Origin: an uncultured Lachnospiraceae bacterium
Lineage (GTDB): Bacteria > Bacillota > Clostridia > Lachnospirales > Lachnospiraceae
Direction: 5' to 3'
DNA: 42,469 bases
NCBI GenBank assembly: GCA_902765725.1
Contig: CACXAT010000023.1
Location: forward strand, 1-42,469
In this document: positions 33,980 to 42,036 of the stretch, piece by piece
Layout: each line of letters starts with the position of its first letter
How positions within the stretch are numbered: the first letter of the stretch is position 1
Notes under the pieces: model-generated
Told to the model about the DNA's origin: nothing
The model's database searches: none
The model's input: the letters and a program-made list of their open reading frames with translations, nothing else
Made by a program: the position numbers and the translations under genes

Positions 33980-35409
33980 TCACCACTCAAATACTTTCCG
34001 CATCTCTTCTTCTGTCTTCTCCTGTCCGTAATTGCGGGAGGCAACTGCGATGTCATCCTTCTCCTTCGCCAGGATCAGGACACGGTCCTCTCCATTTGCC
34101 GACGCATTCTTCACAGGCAGCACACCGTCCCTGATCCGGGACTGAAGATCCTCAACCTCTGTCAGACTTCCGTCGCTGGGATCAAACCATGTTCCATAGA
34201 CTGCATCGCCAGACAGATCACCCACCTGGATCTTCTCTTCGGTATCCGCCGCAAAATAAACAAGCATCACGCATTTTCCATCCGGACTGGTCCAGAGTGC
34301 GGCCTGCTCATGCTGGTCCAGCACGTCCTCCGCCGCGGCCTGCCTCAGCAGCCTCTCCTGGCAGGGCTCGTTATAGGCCGGCGGATAGGCCTCCATGAAG
34401 TCCCTCAGGATCTTCATCTGCTTCGATCCGTCCGACTGGATCGCCTCTGCCCAGGTATGGTGGCAGACGATATTCTTATCCTTCTGGGTGGCAGAGAACC
34501 AGACCGACGCATGGCCGTATGTATGGCCGAAGGCCCCCGCCAGGATCCCCCAGTACGCACGCTTTCTCACCATGTAGGTTCCATGGAAGCTGTTCGCATC
34601 CGTCACCGGCCAGCAGGTCGGCATCATCTCATAGGCCGGCTCACCGTCCCATACCGGATAGATCAGTTCTCCATCTTCAGACTTCTTCGGCTCTCTCTCC
34701 GCCTCGATCAGCTCATAATTCTTCTTGTACAGCCCATGGCCGGACTGCAGCATCGTAAATGAGATCCACTGATCCTCCGGCGTCCAGTAGGAGAAGGTGG
34801 AGCACTCACCGGTCTCCGCCTCATGGCAGGCATGATAGGTAATCAGAAGCTTCTTCCACTCCTCGCGGTCCGCGTTGTAGTGCAGGCGCGTTCCTGTCAG
34901 ACCTTCCGACAGACCTTCTGCCATCTCTCTCCAGACCGGGCGGTAATCCACGCCTCTGCACACCGGCATGCGGTCTCCGCCCAGGCACCACACTAGGCAA
35001 AAGCATTGTCCTCATTCACATAGACCGGATGGTCGTTGCCGCTCCAGTCCCAGCCGACGACCAGCTCGCCCCAGACCGGGAGCAGCAGCACATAGAAGCC
35101 ATAAGCCTCCGCCTGATCCAGTACCCAGTCCACATAAGAGAAATAAGCCTCGTTCGGATCCAGGATATTGTCATTGTTCAGTGCCTTGATCCCGCAGGGA
35201 TTACGCATATCCTCGTTGTACTCCGGATCAAGCACCACCATCTGCAGCACCGTGAAGCCCTGCTCTTTGCGCGTCTTCATATAGTGCTGCACATCATCCC
35301 ATTTCAGCTTCGCCGGAACCGTCCAGGCCGTATCCGCAAGCCACACGAAGGGAGTGCCATCCGGTTTTGCAAAGAATCTTCCATTTTCAGATATCACAAG
35401 TCGTTCCAT
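33980..35409 (-). pseudogene. DUF4038-type glycoside hydrolase broken by a frameshifting deletion
   Basis: The two halves read as one protein. The N-terminal half (35409-34996) runs from MERLVISENG through FVWLADTAW, VLQMVVLDPEYN and LLPVWGELVVGW to NEDNAFA and then a TAG stop. The C-terminal half, in another frame from 34988, begins WCLGGDRMP and runs to 33980. In the apiosidase-like DUF4038 family the link between these reads roughly YGxxLGxRYkdxPNI; here only TAGTG stands between GCC and TGG, so about 40-50 nt are missing and the frame is lost. The catalytic domain would be split. Sequencing or assembly error is possible but a missing segment is harder to explain that way than a single-base slip. 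Confidence 0.8.
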
Positions 35410-35466
35410 AGCTGCACCTTTCTCTGCAGTGAACAAACGAATATCCGGCGTCTTCTCAATTTCATG

Positions 35467-36177
35467 TTACAGAATCTCTCTGCCGGTTGCTTTCAATGCC
35501 TCTCCAATGGTTTCAAATGAATAATCCGCCTCATACTCCAGCCGGCTGCCGATCTTAACCGAGACGTCCGCATATTCCAGCATCGGAATGTCGTTGATCC
35601 AGTCGCCATAGGCGATCACGTCTCTCGCAGACAGCGACAGTTTCTGCGTCAGCAGCTCCAGGCTGTTGTATTTATCTATGTGCTTCGGAACGATGTCAAA
35701 GCTGTCCGAGTGGCGGTAGATATGCAGGCAGTTCAGATCCGCGGCATGGGTATCTGCCAGCTCCTGGATCTGATCAAACACCTGCTCCTTCTTCGGGAAC
35801 GGGGTCAGGACCACGTCATTGGGCTGGTACCAGACCTCCCCGCCGCAGGCTCTGTCGATGAGTTCACGCATCTGCCGAAGCTGTTCCAGAGCCTCCTCCT
35901 GACAGGGATATCTGAAGAAAGATACCGGCGGAAGCTCCACTCCAAACTGGAACACCGCTCCGTTCTCCCCAATCAGGATCGACTCTTCAAGTCCCACCTG
36001 ACGCATGAATCCGCACAGATAACTGACCGGCTTGCCGGAGCAGATCGCTATCCGGTAACCGCTGCGCTCCAGCCTGTGTAATTCCTCAACATCCTCCGGA
36101 AGGATCTCCTTGCCGATCCCGGCCAGCGTCCCATCCAGGTCAAACACCAATAATCTATGCATATCATTTCCATTCAC
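35467..36177 (-). CDS. HAD-superfamily hydrolase, Cof type
   Basis: 236 residues: motif I VFDLDGTLAG, motif II CSGKP, and motif IV GDWINDIPML, where the usual GDxxND appears as GDWIND. The middle cap resembles Cof-type (type IIB) sugar phosphatases. It probably dephosphorylates a sugar phosphate or similar. The start could be GTG at 36177 or ATG at 36162; the ribosome site is weak in both cases. First gene of the minus-strand set, from the promoter at 36219-36227. Confidence 0.83.
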   Translation of the reverse strand: MNGNDMHRLLVFDLDGTLAGIGKEILPEDVEELHRLERSGYRIAICSGKPVSYLCGFMRQVGLEESILIGENGAVFQFGVELPPVSFFRYPCQEEALEQLRQMRELIDRACGGEVWYQPNDVVLTPFPKKEQVFDQIQELADTHAADLNCLHIYRHSDSFDIVPKHIDKYNSLELLTQKLSLSARDVIAYGDWINDIPMLEYADVSVKIGSRLEYEADYSFETIGEALKATGREIL

Positions 36178-36218
36178 ATCAATTCCAGGAACCTGTTCAA
36201 ACCATTAAGCCAATGGAA

Positions 36219-36227
36219 ATTATAACA
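36219..36227 (-). promoter_or_regulatory. extended -10 promoter of the HAD gene set
   Basis: TG-T-TATAAT, a perfect -10 with the extension, lies on the minus strand 41 bp before the GTG. No clear -35. It lies 15 bp from the divergent nitroreductase promoter. Confidence 0.55.
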
Positions 36228-36242
36228 CGGGGATGGCAATTG

Positions 36243-36251
36243 TGATATAGT
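36243..36251 (+). promoter_or_regulatory. extended -10 promoter of the nitroreductase gene
   Basis: TG-A-TATAGT lies 47 bp before the ATG, with no convincing -35. Confidence 0.45.
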
Positions 36252-36260
36252 ATTTACTAT
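36247..36260. promoter_or_regulatory. palindromic operator candidate overlapping the nitroreductase -10
   Basis: ATAGTA-TT-TACTAT is a perfect 14-bp palindrome. It covers the -10 and start region of the nitroreductase promoter, a position suited to repression. The GTA-n-TAC shape is like sites of HxlR/MarR-type regulators, but no such regulator gene is in the window. Confidence 0.5.
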
Positions 36261-36298
36261 CTGGACTTTTTATGCAGATTTAGAAAGGGGCCCGAACT

Positions 36299-36826
36299 AT
36301 GATTGAAACCGTAACTGATCTCAAGAACAGAAGAAGTGTGAAAGAATATCGTAAGGAACAGATCACAGATGAAGAACTGATGCAGGTTCTGGAGGCCGGT
36401 ATGAACGCTCCCTCCGGAGGAAACCGTCAGTCCGCAGTCTTTATCGTAGTCCAGAACAGAGAATGGATCAATAAGCTATGTGTCCTGAACGCAAAGATCG
36501 CCGGGGCGCCGGAGGGATGGGACGTATTCTACGGAGCGCCGACCCTGATCGTGGTCGCCGCATCCACCCAGACACCTGATGCGGTCAAGGACGGCTCCCT
36601 TGCGATTGGAAACATGCTCAATGCAGCCTACGCCCTCGGCCTTGGCGGCCGCTGGATCAACCGTGCAGACGGCATGCTGGAGGATGAGCTCGGAAAACAG
36701 CTCCTGAAAGAAGCCGGGTATGAAGGAGACTATGTCGGAGTCGGCAATGTCATCCTCGGATATCCCGCCAACGGATTCCCGGAGCCCATCGAGCACAAAG
36801 CCGATTACTACAAGATCATCCGATAA
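36299..36826 (+). CDS. nitroreductase-family FMN protein
   Basis: 175 residues: RRSVKEYRKEQI (FMN phosphate-binding Arg-Arg-Ser), NAPSGGNRQSAVFIVV (21-50 region), and a closing VGNVILGYPANG. Such enzymes reduce nitro compounds, quinones or flavins with NAD(P)H. It is on the short side but complete. AGAAAGGGG precedes the ATG. Monocistronic, with a terminator at 36844-36880, and possibly repressed through the palindrome at 36247-36260. Confidence 0.9.
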   Translation: MIETVTDLKNRRSVKEYRKEQITDEELMQVLEAGMNAPSGGNRQSAVFIVVQNREWINKLCVLNAKIAGAPEGWDVFYGAPTLIVVAASTQTPDAVKDGSLAIGNMLNAAYALGLGGRWINRADGMLEDELGKQLLKEAGYEGDYVGVGNVILGYPANGFPEPIEHKADYYKIIR

Positions 36827-36843
36827 TCTCACCAGATCACAAA

Positions 36844-36880
36844 ACCCGCAGGTCCTCCTCTCAGGAGGGTGCCTGCGGGT
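36844..36880 (+). terminator. nitroreductase terminator
   Basis: ACCCGCAGG pairs with CCTGCGGGT, with an inner CCTCCT/AGGAGG, and is followed by ATTCTTCATCTTCTTT. It may also serve the convergent YunG-like gene. Confidence 0.8.
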
Positions 36881-36926
36881 ATTCTTCATCTTCTTTCTCT
36901 GGTTCTTCACGAAGCTCCCGTAACGA

Positions 36927-37340
36927 TCAGAAACGAGCTTCCAGCTCTCTCTTCAACTTCTCGTAACGCAGCCGCTTTTCCTCTTTGGCAAAATGAACAC
37001 TGCGCTCCTGCTCCGGACAGTTCTCATAGTCCAGCTTCGTATCTCCGAACTGTTCGCTGGTCAGGTCAAAGACACAGTCCCCGACTACATTGAAGCAATG
37101 GTAATTCCCATCCTCCAGAGGAACTCCCAGGACCTTGCCGCCGTAGATATCCTGAAGCAGGAACGAAGTTATGGAGCACTGACCGTAAGTCCTGTTTTCC
37201 GGAGTCCATTCACTGCGCATGCGGGGCGCACAGGTATCCGCACACCAGATCTCAGAGAGAAGATCGTAATAGTCACGGGGTGTAAGTCCCCGGGCATCCC
37301 TGATATCAGCCGTCTGCCATCCATAAAAATGATAATTCAT
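36927..37340 (-). CDS. YunG-like protein of unknown function
   Basis: 137 residues with no signal or membrane segment. The middle reads YGQCSITSFLLQDIYGGKVL, then NYHCFNVVGDCVFDLTSEQF, which resembles B. subtilis YunG (a Cys/His/Asp order reminiscent of a cysteine protease or transglutaminase fold: C near 55, H near 81, D near 92). An enzymatic role is only suggested by that order. Its promoter is an extended -10 at 37385-37393. Confidence 0.7.
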   Translation of the reverse strand: MNYHFYGWQTADIRDARGLTPRDYYDLLSEIWCADTCAPRMRSEWTPENRTYGQCSITSFLLQDIYGGKVLGVPLEDGNYHCFNVVGDCVFDLTSEQFGDTKLDYENCPEQERSVHFAKEEKRLRYEKLKRELEARF

Positions 37341-37384
37341 ATTTATTCAATCCCTTCACTACAGTAAGAACATTTACCTGTTTC

Positions 37385-37393
37385 ATTATATCA
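37385..37393 (-). promoter_or_regulatory. extended -10 promoter of the YunG-like gene
   Basis: TG-A-TATAAT on the minus strand, 45 bp before the ATG; no clear -35. Confidence 0.55.
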
Positions 37394-37410
37394 TATCCGG
37401 CCTGTATATA

Positions 37411-37439
37411 TTGTTGACTCTTCCCAATCTGACTATAAT
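37411..37439 (+). promoter_or_regulatory. promoter of the secreted repeat protein gene
   Basis: TTGTTG and a perfect TATAAT are separated by 17 bp. The leader would be about 40 nt, ending in GGGAGGGAG before the ATG. Confidence 0.6.
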
Positions 37440-37485
37440 AAAAACGTCCTGATAATCTTCTTACATCATCCGGGAGGGAGTCATT

Positions 37486-38313
37486 ATGAAACACTTGAAA
37501 CGATATGCATGCATCCTCATCACTCTGCTTATACTTGCATCCGTCCCCTCTGCAGCGCTGGCCGCAGTCGAATACGCCCCTACAGAAGCGGTCTGCACAC
37601 ATTATGTCAAACAGGGAGATCAGTGGGTGCAGGAAGGAGACGCTGTCACCAGGCAGTGGTCCTATAAGAAGGACGGCAGACTGACTAAAACCACTTCTAT
37701 CTCGGCAAGCGGAAACAGAAGTGTGATCAGCATATCCTGGAAAGGCGATCTGGTCACAAAGGTAAAATACGGAAATGACAGCATAACCTCTTACGCCTAC
37801 AAGAAAGGCTTGCTCAAGCAGGTTGCTCACTCTGTAAATGGTTCCCAGTCTGCCACGTCTTATACAATAAAGAAAAACAAATCCATATATGCAACAGACG
37901 GTCAGACTACGACCATCACCTACACTAAGAAAAAACAGTACAAGAAGGTCACGATCCGTTTCAAGAATGGCTCAATGACCAGGACTTATCTGTATTATCC
38001 CGATGGGAATCTGAAGAAGTATACCGCCACAGATCCCAGCGGCATCACTTCCGTGGCCAGGTTTACCAAGAAAGGATATCTGAAGTCCTACACTACGACA
38101 TCTCCCTGGGGAACGGATTCAAGCACCTACAGCTATAAGTCCAAAAACGGGAAGCTTCGTGAGTGTATCGTTACATATAAGGGCGGAAGTTCCGAGTCTC
38201 AGCAGAGATTTGTCTATAAGAACTGGAAGAAAGTCAGCCGGATCAGAAACTGCGACGGACATGAATCCATCTGGGGCATAGGCGTTCTCTCCGAGTTTGA
38301 CGGCCGCGGCTGA
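37486..38313 (+). CDS. secreted basic protein with YD/Rhs-like repeats
   Basis: 275 residues. The N-terminus is a Sec signal: KHLKRYA, a hydrophobic core, then PSAALAA with cleavage expected near residue 27. The mature part is very rich in Lys, Thr, Ser and Tyr and shows irregular repeats of about 20-25 residues of the form YxxDGxLKxYTxxxxSG, like the YD strands of Rhs/wall-associated proteins. No catalytic motif and no membrane or sortase anchor is seen. Probably a surface or matrix beta-strand protein; the role is unknown. Confidence 0.75.
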   Translation: MKHLKRYACILITLLILASVPSAALAAVEYAPTEAVCTHYVKQGDQWVQEGDAVTRQWSYKKDGRLTKTTSISASGNRSVISISWKGDLVTKVKYGNDSITSYAYKKGLLKQVAHSVNGSQSATSYTIKKNKSIYATDGQTTTITYTKKKQYKKVTIRFKNGSMTRTYLYYPDGNLKKYTATDPSGITSVARFTKKGYLKSYTTTSPWGTDSSTYSYKSKNGKLRECIVTYKGGSSESQQRFVYKNWKKVSRIRNCDGHESIWGIGVLSEFDGRG

Positions 38314-38328
38314 TATTCTCTTTAAAGC

Positions 38329-38362
38329 AAAGACAGACACCCGGATCCGGGTGCCTGTCTTT
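38329..38362. terminator. bidirectional terminator
   Basis: AAAGACAG pairs with CTGTCTTT and the inner CACCCGG/CCGGGTG pairs, followed by TT on plus; the minus side runs CTTTGC. It lies between convergent genes. Confidence 0.8.
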
Positions 38363-38365
38363 TTA

Positions 38366-39799
38366 TTATACGGTACTGAATGCCGGCCAGTAATAGTACA
38401 GCAGGCTGCAGACGATCGTCATCAGTGTGATTACCATGACTGTCATCTTCCATCCTTCCCTGAGCATGTAGCGCGGCTCGAGTCCATATCCCACCGGGAT
38501 TGCGCGGATCGAAGTGGGCAACATGTAGGACAGATTGACTCCCACCGATGCGATATACACGAAGGGGACAGGGTTGCGGCCGATCCCCTGGATCACGGAG
38601 ATGACGACCGGGATCGCGACTGCAGCGGTCGCGGTATTGGAGGTTACGTCTGAGAGCAGCAGCGTCAGCGTGATAATCACAAAGATCGTGAATACACCGC
38701 CGGTCAGGTTCATTTCCGAAACCATAGCGCCGATCGCGTCCGCGGCACCCGACTCCTTGATCAGCGTCCCGGCCGCAAGACCGCCCGCGAAGATGTAGAT
38801 CAGTTCCCAGACGATCTTCTTCTGGACGGACCGCCACAGCATCAGCCGCTCACCGTCGGAGTTGACGATGAGAAATGAGATGATCGCGCAGATGATGAAT
38901 ACATACGCTGGCTTCATTCCCGGCAGAAGGCTCTGGTAGAACTGGCGTGTGAAGGAGAGGACAGTCGCAATCGCAAACAGCGCGAATGCCGACTTCTCTT
39001 CAAAACTCATCGGCGGAAGCATCCTGTACTGCTGCACAAAATACTCCTTCGTCCCTCCGAGTGTGGTTCCCTTCTTCACATCCCTCAGCATGAACAGGAT
39101 GTTGCTGACTCCCAGCACCAGCATGATCGGGAGGAATCGAACCACCCAGTTCACGTACATATATTCCTGGCCGGTCAGCTGCTGCAGATAGTCCACCGTC
39201 ACCAGATTCATGGCGCCTCCCAGCGGAGACGCAAGTCCGCCCAGGCCTGTCGCGTAGGCGATCGTCAGAAGCAGCTTGGAGCCGATCCGGCTGTGCGCGA
39301 TCTCTCCCTCACCGATGAAGTTCAGCATGGATACGGCGATCGGCGTGATCGTGGCACAGACAACCGCATTGGGATGCACCGCCGACAATGCCGCCGACAG
39401 AACAAACCAGAACACGATCTGCATCCGGAAATCACTTCCCACCAGTCTGAGGAAGGCGGCAGCGATTCGCCTGTCAAGGCCTGTCTTCTCCCAGGAAACC
39501 GTCAGGATCGACGCGCCAAGCAGCAGCAGGATCGTCTCCGACGCATAATTGGAGATAACCGCCGGCATATCCGTCATCTGGAAGATGGCATTGAGCGCGA
39601 TCGGCAGAAATGCCGTAACCGCGTAATCAATCGGTCCGGTCACCCACCAGTAGGCCATCCACGCGACCGTACCAATCGATGCCCTGGCCGCAAAAGAAGC
39701 GAATACAGTCGAAGGCAGCAGCAGACTGAACAGAGTAAACAGCAGCGGTCCGATAATCAGGTTAATAACTCTCTTCTTGCCCATAAGTCTCCATATCAT
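38366..39799 (-). CDS. SLC13/DASS-type anion transporter
   Basis: 477 residues with about 11 membrane segments. The family's second substrate/Na+ motif is present as SNTATAA near 385; the first motif is altered to GGLASPLGG near 195 (usually GGxxTPxG). Such proteins take up dicarboxylates, citrate or sulfate with Na+. A late LSYMLPTSIRAIPVGYG matches the usual FMLPVATPPNAI position only loosely, so substrate is open. The start at 39799 or an ATG five codons later (39784) are both possible. It follows the DUF1275 gene by 24 bp. Confidence 0.82.
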   Translation of the reverse strand: MIWRLMGKKRVINLIIGPLLFTLFSLLLPSTVFASFAARASIGTVAWMAYWWVTGPIDYAVTAFLPIALNAIFQMTDMPAVISNYASETILLLLGASILTVSWEKTGLDRRIAAAFLRLVGSDFRMQIVFWFVLSAALSAVHPNAVVCATITPIAVSMLNFIGEGEIAHSRIGSKLLLTIAYATGLGGLASPLGGAMNLVTVDYLQQLTGQEYMYVNWVVRFLPIMLVLGVSNILFMLRDVKKGTTLGGTKEYFVQQYRMLPPMSFEEKSAFALFAIATVLSFTRQFYQSLLPGMKPAYVFIICAIISFLIVNSDGERLMLWRSVQKKIVWELIYIFAGGLAAGTLIKESGAADAIGAMVSEMNLTGGVFTIFVIITLTLLLSDVTSNTATAAVAIPVVISVIQGIGRNPVPFVYIASVGVNLSYMLPTSIRAIPVGYGLEPRYMLREGWKMTVMVITLMTIVCSLLYYYWPAFSTV

Positions 39800-39823
39800 G
39801 CAGATATCAGCGCCTGCCCTAAG

Positions 39824-40480
39824 TCAGGCGCCGGTATGTCTTTTTGTCATCATCACAGTCACAACAGTCAGCAGAAGCGGCGAGATCCAGATGGTCCTTA
39901 CATAAAACACCTTGGACAGAACACCGCCCGCCCCGGCTCCAATGGCAAAGATCAGGATGATCCCGAAGAAATGAAGCGCCTTGTTCAGCGACTTCCTGTC
40001 TTTATTTCTCAGATAATGGGACAGCCCCTCCGTTCCGCTTCTCAGGTTGCCGATGCACATCGTGCTGGCATACCCGTACCCATGTACGGTTCTGAACGCC
40101 TGCACCTGCATGGCGCAGGCAAATGAAACCATCATGTTGGCGGTCACATTCAGGCGTGTCGGCATAAACCCGACCGCTCCCAGCAGCAGGATCTCAATGA
40201 TCAGAACCAGCTGCCTCCAGTGAAGAGTTCGGTTGTTCTTGCACCAGTATTCGATCTGCTCCGTTACAAACACACCGGCGGCAAAGGCAATCAGCGGCAG
40301 CATATAATCGGCGGCAGTCCCCCAGTTGCCCAGCATGCAGTTCTGGCTCATGAGAACGACATTGCCCGTCTGCGCATTCGCAAACACATGCCCCCGCACA
40401 TTATATGTATACGCGTCCTGCAGGCCGCCCGAGAATGACAGCACCGCGCTTAGTCTGAAGCTTTCTGAAGTCTGCATCAA
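39824..40480 (-). CDS. DUF1275 (YoaK-type) membrane protein
   Basis: 218 residues with about six membrane segments. SGGLQDAYTYNVRGHVFANAQTGN is the family's opening signature and ACAMQVQAFRTVHGYGYASTMCIGNLR its central one. Function is unknown in all members I recall. GGGAGGAATTG precedes the ATG. A GC hairpin (39810-39831) without a T-tract spans its stop, between it and the SLC13 gene. Confidence 0.88.
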   Translation of the reverse strand: MMQTSESFRLSAVLSFSGGLQDAYTYNVRGHVFANAQTGNVVLMSQNCMLGNWGTAADYMLPLIAFAAGVFVTEQIEYWCKNNRTLHWRQLVLIIEILLLGAVGFMPTRLNVTANMMVSFACAMQVQAFRTVHGYGYASTMCIGNLRSGTEGLSHYLRNKDRKSLNKALHFFGIILIFAIGAGAGGVLSKVFYVRTIWISPLLLTVVTVMMTKRHTGA

Positions 40481-40511
40481 TTCCTCCCTGAATCAGTCCC
40501 CTGTTCACACC

Positions 40512-40540
40512 ATATTAGCTCTTTATCAGCAGAAAGCCAA
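40512..40540 (-). promoter_or_regulatory. promoter of the DUF1275 - SLC13 pair
   Basis: On the minus strand, TTGGCT and TAATAT are separated by 17 bp, 32 bp before the DUF1275 ATG. It overlaps the small open frame at 40515-40580. Confidence 0.5.
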
Positions 40541-40580
40541 GAGCCACGCCGGCGGCAAGGCCTATAACGATACGGATCAT
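40515..40580 (-). CDS. possible 21-residue hydrophobic peptide
   Basis: An ATG-to-TAA frame encodes MIRIVIGLAAGVALGFLLIK plus Ser, a perfect short membrane segment with Gly spacing. There is no ribosome site upstream and it overlaps a likely promoter, so it may be the remnant of a small membrane protein or chance. Confidence 0.25.
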   Translation of the reverse strand: MIRIVIGLAAGVALGFLLIKS

Positions 40581-40638
40581 CAGACTGGTATGGGTTTATC
40601 TTTCAAGTATTCGTTTCATCGCAAATATCTCCCATTCA

Positions 40639-41469
40639 TCAATAGTATGGGAACAGCTTCAGGCGGTTGTCGCCGCTGCGGTCCGGCCTTCCTAGGGTCA
40701 CTTCCCCGGTGGCGGCCCATTCAGTCCCCCTCACCAGCATCGTGATAAAGTTAAACCGGTCCAGTGCCTCCCAATGTCCGATGGAAGTTACGAAGACTCT
40801 GCCCTCCCCGTAAAGATTCTTCCAGATGACCGGCGTGTACTGGTTCACACCCGGCATCTTCGTCAGGTCACCGTCCGGGATGTCCACCGGATGATGCTTG
40901 GGCGGGAATCCCGGCACTCTGTAATTCTCCACATCGTCATAGATGGAACACAGGACCTGCATCCTGGCCTCTGGGTGAACAATCACCTGCGTGAACAGAT
41001 CGTCGAACACATTCATCCACTTCTTGTCAATTCCTGCAGTGATGGGATCATCCGGATCCATCACCTCCACGAAATGATCGTCCTTCGGGCAGCGCCTGCA
41101 GCCCTGATCCATCGCACAGTATCCGCCCAGGAGTTTGCGCCATTCATCTGGCCAGTCCGGATCCACCCAGATGCTGGAGTGATAGAACACGATGCCCTTG
41201 CCCTTTGCCACAAAATCGTAGATAGCCGCTTCCGTCTGCTCACCAAAGCGCCTCGCGTGCTCGGTGGGCAGCAGCTTTCCATCGTAATTGATGAAGAGCA
41301 CATCGTAGGGTTCCAGGAACTGAGGTGTAATATTGCGGAACTCCTCCACGATCACCACCTCAAACCGGCCGGTCGCCTCCAGCAGATCCCTCAGCCGTTC
41401 CTTCATAATCCTGGACTGATGCTCAATCGTTACCAGTCCGGTCACAAGCAGCACATGAATTTTATCCAT
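40639..41469 (-). CDS. ThuA-like domain protein
   Basis: 276 residues with a glutamine amidotransferase-like fold: VLLVTGLVTIEHQ at the start, YDVLFINYDG, GKGIVFYHSSI and the closing GEGRVFVTSIGHW. ThuA-type proteins are linked to trehalose or other sugar use and to 3-keto-glycoside metabolism, but no catalytic role is certain. A four-residue Cys pair CRRC (about 130) is unusual. AGAGGAAG precedes the ATG. It stands alone on the minus strand, next to transporters. Confidence 0.82.
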   Translation of the reverse strand: MDKIHVLLVTGLVTIEHQSRIMKERLRDLLEATGRFEVVIVEEFRNITPQFLEPYDVLFINYDGKLLPTEHARRFGEQTEAAIYDFVAKGKGIVFYHSSIWVDPDWPDEWRKLLGGYCAMDQGCRRCPKDDHFVEVMDPDDPITAGIDKKWMNVFDDLFTQVIVHPEARMQVLCSIYDDVENYRVPGFPPKHHPVDIPDGDLTKMPGVNQYTPVIWKNLYGEGRVFVTSIGHWEALDRFNFITMLVRGTEWAATGEVTLGRPDRSGDNRLKLFPYY

Positions 41470-41583
41470 TTCTTCCTCTCAACTTTCTCTTTGCAATCTC
41501 ACTGTTTCCTATCTGCTATCTCTCTGCTTTTTCTCTGAAAACGCAAAAATCTGCCGGTCGCTTCTTCTGACAGTATACAACAA

Positions 41584-41613
41584 AAACAGGCCCGGGACTC
41601 CCGAAGCCTGTTT
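41584..41613 (-). terminator. terminator of the SH3-like leader-peptide gene
   Basis: On the minus strand, AAACAGGC pairs with GCCTGTTT (shared boundary G-C), with an inner CGGG/CCCG, followed by TTGTTG. Confidence 0.75.
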
Positions 41614-41640
41614 CGTTTATTATTTATTTTGAATTTATAA

Positions 41641-41919
41641 TCAGCGATTGAACTTGTCATCCTGCAGTCCGAGGATTCCGCCGGCCATGAAGCCCTTCAC
41701 CGGAGCACTGATCTCATACCAGGTTCTGCCATCTGCATGTACGCACTTGCCAGTCGTGACGACTGCGGTGCCGTTCTTCAGGGAGAAGATCTGCGGGAAT
41801 TTAAATCCTGCGCCAGACCTTACAAATGCATCAAGCTTCATTCCGGTGTTGACGATCCTTCTGTCGCCGCCAGCTACGTTCTCAAGTTCCATCTCATTAA
41901 TCTTCATCATTTCAGTCAT
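41641..41919 (-). CDS. double-glycine leader protein with an SH3-like body
   Basis: 92 residues. The N-terminus MTEMMKINEMELENVAGG is a typical bacteriocin-style leader: acidic, with conserved ELENVAGG and the GG cleavage site at 17-18. Such leaders are cut and exported by ABC transporters with a C39 peptidase domain. The remaining 74 residues look like one SH3-like beta domain (DAFVRSGAGFKFPQI...TWYEISAPVKGFM), not a bacteriocin core. AAGGAG lies before the ATG and a TATAAT at 41954-41959 could be its -10. The next gene (right edge) also codes SH3 domains. No transporter or maturation gene is in the window. Confidence 0.72.
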   Translation of the reverse strand: MTEMMKINEMELENVAGGDRRIVNTGMKLDAFVRSGAGFKFPQIFSLKNGTAVVTTGKCVHADGRTWYEISAPVKGFMAGGILGLQDDKFNR

Positions 41920-42036
41920 TGTTTTTTTCTCCTTAATTCTATGTATGTTTTTTATTATAATTGCCGCTGTTTCTCTGTTTTTTGTTTTCGCGGCGGTTGT
42001 ATTTTGTTTACATGTGTTATCTGATTCTGTCTGTTA

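Noticed and set aside
39810..39831. GC hairpin after the DUF1275 gene as a terminator
   Set aside because: A 7-bp stem without T-tract spanning the stop codon, and the SLC13 gene follows within 24 bp; read-through is more likely.
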